This document shows positions 44,883 to 48,829 of a stretch of DNA of 48,829 nucleotides, piece after piece. Numbering within the stretch: position 1 is the stretch's first letter; each line of letters begins with the position of its first letter. The translations under genes were made by a program, and so were the position numbers. This DNA is from an uncultured Roseburia sp. (GTDB taxonomy: Bacteria; Bacillota; Clostridia; Lachnospirales; Lachnospiraceae): the NCBI GenBank assembly GCA_947062675.1, contig CAMSQM010000022.1, positions 1 to 48,829 on the forward strand. The letters run 5' to 3'. Below the pieces are notes generated by a model, which searched no databases, was not told where the DNA came from, and worked only from the letters and a program-made list of their open reading frames with translations.

Positions 44883-45470
44883 TTATACCTCTGCTTCGAC
44901 AAAGTGAACAGCAGAATTATCCCAGTACTTTTTGCAAACCCTGCCCTCATTTCCGTCAAGGTTTAACTGATACAGTCTGAATGTAACCAGAAAATTTTTC
45001 GGCTGCCACTGTTCTTCATACGAATACCTGTAGTTCATTCCCAGACGTTTCATCACATTGCCGCTCCGGACATTATTAACATCATGTGTGGCAGTAATAT
45101 ATGGGATATTATCCTTTTTCAGTTGTTCTATAACAGCCCGGCCCGCTTCGGTCACAATTCCCTTATGCCAGAATTCCTTACACAATCCATAGCCAAAATC
45201 ATGACTATCATCCAGATCAGCCTTTACATATCCGACAGGAATATTATTATTTTTTAAACATATAGCGTAATTATATCCCTGTGGTTTTAAATAAGTTTTC
45301 AGATATCTTTCTTCAAGCAGAAACCCTGCCTCTTCCCGCTTCTCTGCCGGAAACCACGGTAAGTACGTATTGACCTCTTTATCTGAATAAATATGAAATA
45401 AAGCATCCAGATCGTTTGCCGTAAACTTTCTCAGAATCAGCCTTTCTGTCACTATCTCAGGAGTGTTCAC
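44883..45470 (-). CDS. GNAT-family N-acetyltransferase (RimJ/RimL-like)
   Basis: A 195-residue acetyltransferase with the RimJ/RimL pattern: TERLILRKFTANDLDALF, the IPVGYVKADL strand, GYGLCKEFWHKGIVTEAGRAVIE acetyl-CoA loop, and NVRSGNVMKRLGMNYRYSYEEQW. The substrate is unknown (ribosomal protein, antibiotic or metabolite). It starts at GTG 45470 with GGGAGG six bases upstream, overlapping the end of the methyltransferase gene by 14 bp. The gene is clearly richer in A and T than its neighbours, which suggests later arrival. Confidence 0.88.
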   Translation of the reverse strand: MNTPEIVTERLILRKFTANDLDALFHIYSDKEVNTYLPWFPAEKREEAGFLLEERYLKTYLKPQGYNYAICLKNNNIPVGYVKADLDDSHDFGYGLCKEFWHKGIVTEAGRAVIEQLKKDNIPYITATHDVNNVRSGNVMKRLGMNYRYSYEEQWQPKNFLVTFRLYQLNLDGNEGRVCKKYWDNSAVHFVEAEV

Positions 45471-46983
45471 AGGAAGCCTCCCCGCGGTATTCCATCACAA
45501 ACAGGCTGAAATGATCTTTCTCACGGACACAGAACTCATCCAGCATCCGGTACTCTCTGTTCAGCCTCAGATACTTTTTCACAAACCCTTCCTCGTTCGA
45601 ATAGAGAATCACCACAGCGCCCCGCCGCAGGACGCTCTTTGATTTTTCAAAAAATCTGCCGTAAAATGCATCCATCTCCTCTTTTGTGTGCTTTCCCCGC
45701 ACCGGCATATTTGTGATAATCTCGTCAAACAGGTAATTGTGGCGAAAGTCAAAATAATCGCGGTTGATAAAACTGATGCGCACTCCCGCCGCCGACGCAT
45801 TTTCCCAGGCACCCCCGATCGCGTCCCCGAACGTATCAATGCCATAGATCTCCCTGGCCGGCACGCGGATGTTCCTCTCAATAAGCATGGTTCCGACACC
45901 GCAGAAAGGATCGAGAATCTGCGCGTCCTCTTTTAAATAAGGCTTTGCGAGCTGCACGAGCATGGCCGCGGCAGCCGGGTGAATCGACGCCGCCACCGCA
46001 TTTTTCCGGTAGGCAAAGCGGCGCATCCGGATCGTGGCCAGTTTCAGAAACGGTACCAGGCCTCCGTCCTTTGTCCCGGTCAGCCGGATCTCCAGCTCAT
46101 AATTCGTCGTTGAATTAATCAGGCGGCGGCCGGAAAGACTCTCCAGCTCTGTCGCAAAACGCTTCGCAAAGCTGCTCCTCTCGTCCAGGTCCAGACGGTT
46201 CTTTAACTCCAGTCGGAAATAAAAGGGCGCCTCCTCCCCGTGAAACTCCGTGAGCATGTCATAAAGATCCGACTCCCACACAGCGCGCGCCGCAGCCTGC
46301 GCAGACGCCCCGGGCTTTATCGCCCGCTTTGTGTGAACGGGAAAAAGAAGCTCGCGGTAGGTCCTCAGCCGCACAAACGGAAACACTTCTTTCGTGTGCA
46401 CAAGCACTCCCAGCGGATGCAGCTCCGCTTTCCTTCTCACGCCCACCGACAGCTCAGCCACTTCCTCCAGGGTCGCTTTCCTCTGCTCCCGCGTCGTCGC
46501 CAGCAGAATCTCATGCACCTCCGAAAATCCGTTAAAAGTATGCCTGCGGATCCCCTCAGTGGCGATAATTATCTGCTCAAGCTCCCGCACCTGTTCCCTG
46601 ATATGTTTCTTCTCCTGCTCCGGCCAGCTGCCCCCCGTCAGCTCGTCCAGGCGCGCGCGGAAATACGCAAGCTTCTCCGGAGCGCCGATTTTGCGGAGAG
46701 CCGTCAGATACGCACTCTTTACAAACAGCGTCTCCTCCTTATTATATGCCTCGAAAAGAGCCTCTTTCGCCTGCGCAAACTCCAGATCTCCCAGCAGAAG
46801 CGCCGCGTTTTTTCTCACTTTCGGCTCCTCTTCCACGAGCAGTCCGGTCAGCACCCCGCCGTCCCCCGCCAGCGCGAGAATCTTTTCCTTCTCCCTGGGG
46901 TCCTTCACCGCGCTCCGAAGCAGGCTTAAATTCTCCCGCAGATTGTTCTTTTCTTCCAGTTCATGGTAGTATTTCTCTGACAT
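45457..46983 (-). CDS. HEAT-repeat/UPF0020-type methyltransferase fusion
   Basis: A 508-residue protein. The first ~110 residues contain HEAT/PBS-lyase-like helical repeats (EEEPKVRKNAALLLGDLEF; ETLFVKSAYLTALRKIGAP). The middle may include a THUMP-like substrate region. The C-terminal ~180 residues are a Rossmann methyltransferase with the AdoMet motif ILDPFCGVGTMLIERN and acidic loop GIDTFGDAIGGAWENA; the catalytic motif IV reads TNMPVRG where N/D-PPY/F is usual. The relation is to the RNA guanine-N2 methylases (UPF0020), so an RNA substrate is likely, but the altered motif IV makes the activity uncertain. The second of two adjacent ATGs (46983) has the better GGAGG spacing. Confidence 0.8.
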   Translation of the reverse strand: MSEKYYHELEEKNNLRENLSLLRSAVKDPREKEKILALAGDGGVLTGLLVEEEPKVRKNAALLLGDLEFAQAKEALFEAYNKEETLFVKSAYLTALRKIGAPEKLAYFRARLDELTGGSWPEQEKKHIREQVRELEQIIIATEGIRRHTFNGFSEVHEILLATTREQRKATLEEVAELSVGVRRKAELHPLGVLVHTKEVFPFVRLRTYRELLFPVHTKRAIKPGASAQAAARAVWESDLYDMLTEFHGEEAPFYFRLELKNRLDLDERSSFAKRFATELESLSGRRLINSTTNYELEIRLTGTKDGGLVPFLKLATIRMRRFAYRKNAVAASIHPAAAAMLVQLAKPYLKEDAQILDPFCGVGTMLIERNIRVPAREIYGIDTFGDAIGGAWENASAAGVRISFINRDYFDFRHNYLFDEIITNMPVRGKHTKEEMDAFYGRFFEKSKSVLRRGAVVILYSNEEGFVKKYLRLNREYRMLDEFCVREKDHFSLFVMEYRGEASCEHS

Positions 46984-47046
46984 CATTTCCTCCGGTATAT
47001 TTTATCTTTTATATATCCACGTCTTCCGGGACTACTCCCTTTATCC

Positions 47047-47107
47047 CGTTCCGGCACTGCCGCGGATCAGTCCCCTTTCGTTCCGGCACTGCGCTGCCGC
47101 GGATCAG
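47047..47107. repeat. Short direct repeat in the intergenic region
   Basis: CGTTCCGGCACTG-CCGCGGATCAG occurs at 47047-47070 and again at 47079-47107, the second copy carrying a 5-bp insertion. It lies between the amidase and methyltransferase genes. No gene or terminator is seen in 46984-47162. Confidence 0.75.
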
Positions 47108-47162
47108 GCTTCTCCCGTCGCGGAACCGGCATGCCGTTCTCCCGCCCCCACGGAATCCTGCC

Positions 47163-47915
47163 TCATTCCCCGTCTGGCTGTCCTTCCACGGTTCTGGTGA
47201 CGCCGTACGTGTCAATGAAGGTGAGCAGATCGCTCTTAAACTGTCCCCACGCCCACTCATTTTCCACGTAAAATTTCGGACAGGCTTTGCCGGTCACATC
47301 ATAATGACGGATAACATCGTCCGCGGCGAGATCGTAGCGCCCCATAAGCCAGGCCGTCATCGCGACAAGGGACTGGTAGGTCTCGTCGGAAAACTTCCCC
47401 GTCTCATCCGGGATGCAGCATTCAATTGAGACCGTGTCTGCATTTCTGTCATTCGAGGCATAGGCGATCTCATTACAGGGAATACACTGCACAATCTCTC
47501 CCTCCATCCCGATAATAAAATGGCTGCTGGCGTATGTCTCCCCCGTATCCTTCAGATTCTCGAAATAACTGCGGTTCTGTTCCGCCGTGGTGCCCGGATT
47601 GGCCGTGTAGTGAACCACAATCCCCTTCACTTCCGGCAGCGCCGTTCCCGGCCTGGAATACTCGTTCATATCCAGCAGCCTGACCTGAAACTCCGGCGCA
47701 TCCGCAATATATTTTTTTTCGAATGCCATCGCTTCCCGCCCCGGCTCCCGGCTTTTTAACAGCCGCAGAATCCCGGCTGCCAGAACCACGGCAAGTGCGG
47801 GCACAAGCAGAATCGTGGAAATCCACAAAAAGCGTTCCCTGTGCCTGCGCCGGATGCGTCTCCGCTTTCGCTCCGCCACGCTCAGGCGGCCGTTCTTATC
47901 ATATCTGTCTCTCAT
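47163..47915 (-). CDS. Membrane-anchored N-acetylmuramoyl-L-alanine amidase
   Basis: A 250-residue protein with a short, very basic N-terminus (KRRRIRRRHRERF), one membrane helix (ISTILLVPALAVVLAAGIL) and an extracytoplasmic Amidase_2/PGRP-like domain. The zinc ligands can be placed at His in GIVVHYTANPG, His in DVIRHYDVTGK and Cys in GKACPKFY, with the conserved SSHFIIGMEGEIVQCIPCNEIAYAS core. It cleaves the amide bond between muramic acid and the stem peptide. The ATG at 47915 is chosen; a longer frame begins at a TTG 22 codons upstream without a better site. Ribosome binding signals are weak (GGAAGACGAAAG). It is a single gene. Confidence 0.88.
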   Translation of the reverse strand: MRDRYDKNGRLSVAERKRRRIRRRHRERFLWISTILLVPALAVVLAAGILRLLKSREPGREAMAFEKKYIADAPEFQVRLLDMNEYSRPGTALPEVKGIVVHYTANPGTTAEQNRSYFENLKDTGETYASSHFIIGMEGEIVQCIPCNEIAYASNDRNADTVSIECCIPDETGKFSDETYQSLVAMTAWLMGRYDLAADDVIRHYDVTGKACPKFYVENEWAWGQFKSDLLTFIDTYGVTRTVEGQPDGE

Positions 47916-48220
47916 TGTGTTCTTTCGTCTTCCTGATTTTTTGTATAGAATTCTGTTTTTGCACTTTTGATTCAGAAACAATTCTATTCAGTTTACCACT
48001 TAACCGTGTTACTGCACAATCCGCGGGTGTAATTTTTGTTAAAATCGTACAGGCCAAATCCATCATTTCTTATTCAGATTTTTAAAATTTTGTCCTTTTT
48101 TTGGTAGTATTTAACAATTTCTTAATATTTTATTTGTTGATTTCTTCCTTTTCTGGTGATATACTCCATCTATCAGCAGCCGGAACCCGGCTGTCGAAAT
48201 TCATAAAGGAGGCGAACACT
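47916..48220. promoter_or_regulatory. AT-rich divergent region with a strong promoter for the 43-aa gene
   Basis: On the plus strand TTGATT (48137-48142), a 17-bp spacer and TATACT (48160-48165) with extended TGA form a strong promoter. The leader contains a perfect hairpin at 48177-48193 (CAGCCGG-AAC-CCGGCTG). No other gene is seen; a clear amidase promoter is not found. Confidence 0.82.
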
Positions 48221-48352
48221 ATGACATATGCAATTTTACCAGGAATGTCCTTTGGCGAAGCCGTCTCATACTATGGAAAATATATCGACGCGATGAAGGC
48301 CGAAGGCAAGAAACCTGTATCGTTCCTGCATTTCATCACAGGAAGATACTGA
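48221..48352 (+). CDS. Small protein of 43 aa, unknown function
   Basis: A short gene with strong expression signals: a near-consensus promoter, a leader hairpin, AAAGGAGG eight bases before the ATG, and a hairpin array after the stop. The peptide starts MTYAILPGMSFGEAVSYYGK and ends in SFLHFITGRY. It is soluble-looking, Tyr-rich, with a possible amphipathic helix (residues 11-28, EAVSYYGKYIDAMKAEGK). I do not recognise the family. Its signals suggest an abundant small protein rather than a random ORF; the peptide itself could be a regulator, a toxin or a housekeeping small protein. Confidence 0.7.
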   Translation: MTYAILPGMSFGEAVSYYGKYIDAMKAEGKKPVSFLHFITGRY

Positions 48353-48368
48353 TCGTCGGCTGGCAGAG

Positions 48369-48407
48369 CGGATAGCTGCAGGTCAGCTATCCGGTGTCCG
48401 TCACCGG
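48369..48407 (+). terminator. Terminator-like double hairpin after the 43-aa gene
   Basis: A perfect 10-bp stem CGGATAGCTG / CAGCTATCCG (48369-48393) overlaps a second stem CCGGTG / CACCGG (48391-48407), which is followed by a weak T-rich run ATTGTCTTTT. Confidence 0.7.
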
Positions 48408-48432
48408 CGTATTGTCTTTTCCGCATCCCTAT

Positions 48433-48460
48433 TTTACACCAGGGCTGCCGTTGTTACAAT
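48433..48460 (+). promoter_or_regulatory. Sigma-A-like promoter upstream of a candidate small RNA
   Basis: TTTACA (48433-48438), a 16-bp spacer and TACAAT (48455-48460) with extended TGT. No ORF with a ribosome binding site follows. Confidence 0.6.
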
Positions 48461-48466
48461 AGAAGA

Positions 48467-48601
48467 AATCATTATATTTTTATCACAATCTGATCCTGTT
48501 CTCCTGCCCGGTACAGCCCGGAACCTTCCGCAAAGCAAAAGGTTCCGTCTTCGCGACCACCATGTGTGCCGGCAGTCTGCGCAGCGGAACCTCTGCTTTT
48601 T
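48467..48601 (+). ncRNA. Candidate small RNA or leader with two alternative hairpins
   Basis: About 135 bases lie between the promoter above and a T-run. Arm A (GGAACCTT, 48520-48527) and arm C (CGGAACCT, 48585-48592) can each pair with the shared arm B (AAGGTTCCG, 48539-48547). The B-C stem is followed by CTGCTTTTT, a terminator tail, while A-B would prevent it. That is the geometry of an attenuator or a stable small RNA; no known RNA family is recognised. Confidence 0.45.
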
Positions 48602-48676
48602 ACATATTTCCAATTAAAAGATCCTGAAAGACTCAGACGGGCGGGATACGATTTCTCCGTCTTCGCCGCCTCTATG

Positions 48677-48829
48677 GACGGCGCGGCCCAGAGCGTTCTG
48701 TCCGGACTGCATGTCTTAGACGGCGCGGCCCAGAGCGTTCTGTCCGGACCGCATGTCTTAGACGGCGCGGCCCGGAGCGTTCTGTCCGGACTGCATGTCT
48801 TAGACGGCGCGGCCCAGAGCGTTCTGTCC
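48677..48829 (+). repeat. 42-bp tandem repeat array running off the window
   Basis: Units start at 48677, 48719, 48761 and 48803 with period exactly 42 bp (14 codons); the last is cut by the window end. Copies differ by single bases (a T/C change before GCATG in copy 2, an A/G change after GGCCC in copy 3). Each unit contains the palindrome GTCCGGAC. The plus frame starting GAC reads DGAAQSVLSGLHVL repeatedly; one minus frame (SKTCSPDRTLWAAP) is also open, so coding cannot be decided here. The rest of 48353-48676 apart from the features above shows no gene. Confidence 0.92.

Noticed and set aside
47009-47260. 83-codon minus-strand ORF across the amidase 3' end
   Set aside because: It overlaps the amidase in another frame and runs through a direct-repeat intergenic region; no start signal is seen.

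Overview
The window looks like a chromosomal segment of an anaerobic, fairly GC-rich Bacillota, most likely a Lachnospiraceae-type gut clostridium. The evidence is: an hrcA-grpE-dnaK-dnaJ operon behind a perfect CIRCE element; clostridial genes such as a flavodiiron protein, a rubredoxin-containing acyl-CoA dehydrogenase, a BspA-like surface protein and a large PAS/hybrid kinase; Gram-positive sigma-A promoters and strong AGGAGG-type ribosome binding sites; and a maltodextrin operon with no dedicated ATPase gene. I see no insertion sequence, prophage, CRISPR array, tRNA or rRNA. The organism assignment is inference from gene content.

Layout. 1-2.3 kb: the tail of a LysM protein, a cardiolipin synthase and a small membrane peptide. 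2.3-5.6 kb: a two-gene operon of an acyl-CoA dehydrogenase fused to the EtfA FAD domain and a rubredoxin, followed by a flavodiiron protein. Read together these form a plausible acyl-CoA to oxygen electron path, and I consider this the most interesting system here. 5.7-8.6 kb: a sugar-binding lipoprotein paired with a chemoreceptor and no permease. 8.9-11.7 kb: a secreted transglutaminase-like, BspA-like repeat protein. 12-16 kb: a membrane protein coupled to a DNA-deoxyinosine glycosylase, a HAD phosphatase, mnmA, and an orphan FliD-like protein behind a SigD/sigma-28-like promoter. 16-21.8 kb: metH followed by a hybrid histidine kinase. 21.9-27.9 kb: the CIRCE heat-shock operon plus a coiled-coil J-domain protein. 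28-31.5 kb: a MacAB-type adaptor/ATPase/permease operon. 31.7-34.3 kb: secG and RNase R.

34.4-44.7 kb is an alpha-glucan operon: binding protein, two permeases, type I pullulanase, glycogen-debranching-type enzyme and a GH172 protein, with a divergent LacI regulator. The MalF permease gene carries an in-frame TGA where a Trp codon would be expected. The binding protein of this operon is a paralogue of the chemoreceptor-linked one at 5.7 kb, so uptake and taxis toward alpha-glucans may have split between two copies.

44.9-48 kb: an AT-rich GNAT acetyltransferase, a HEAT-methyltransferase fusion and a membrane-anchored amidase. The last kilobase holds a 43-codon gene with a strong promoter, a candidate small RNA with mutually exclusive hairpins, and a 42-bp tandem repeat that runs off the window end. 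All coordinates and motif matches come from reading the sequence by eye; no database search was run.
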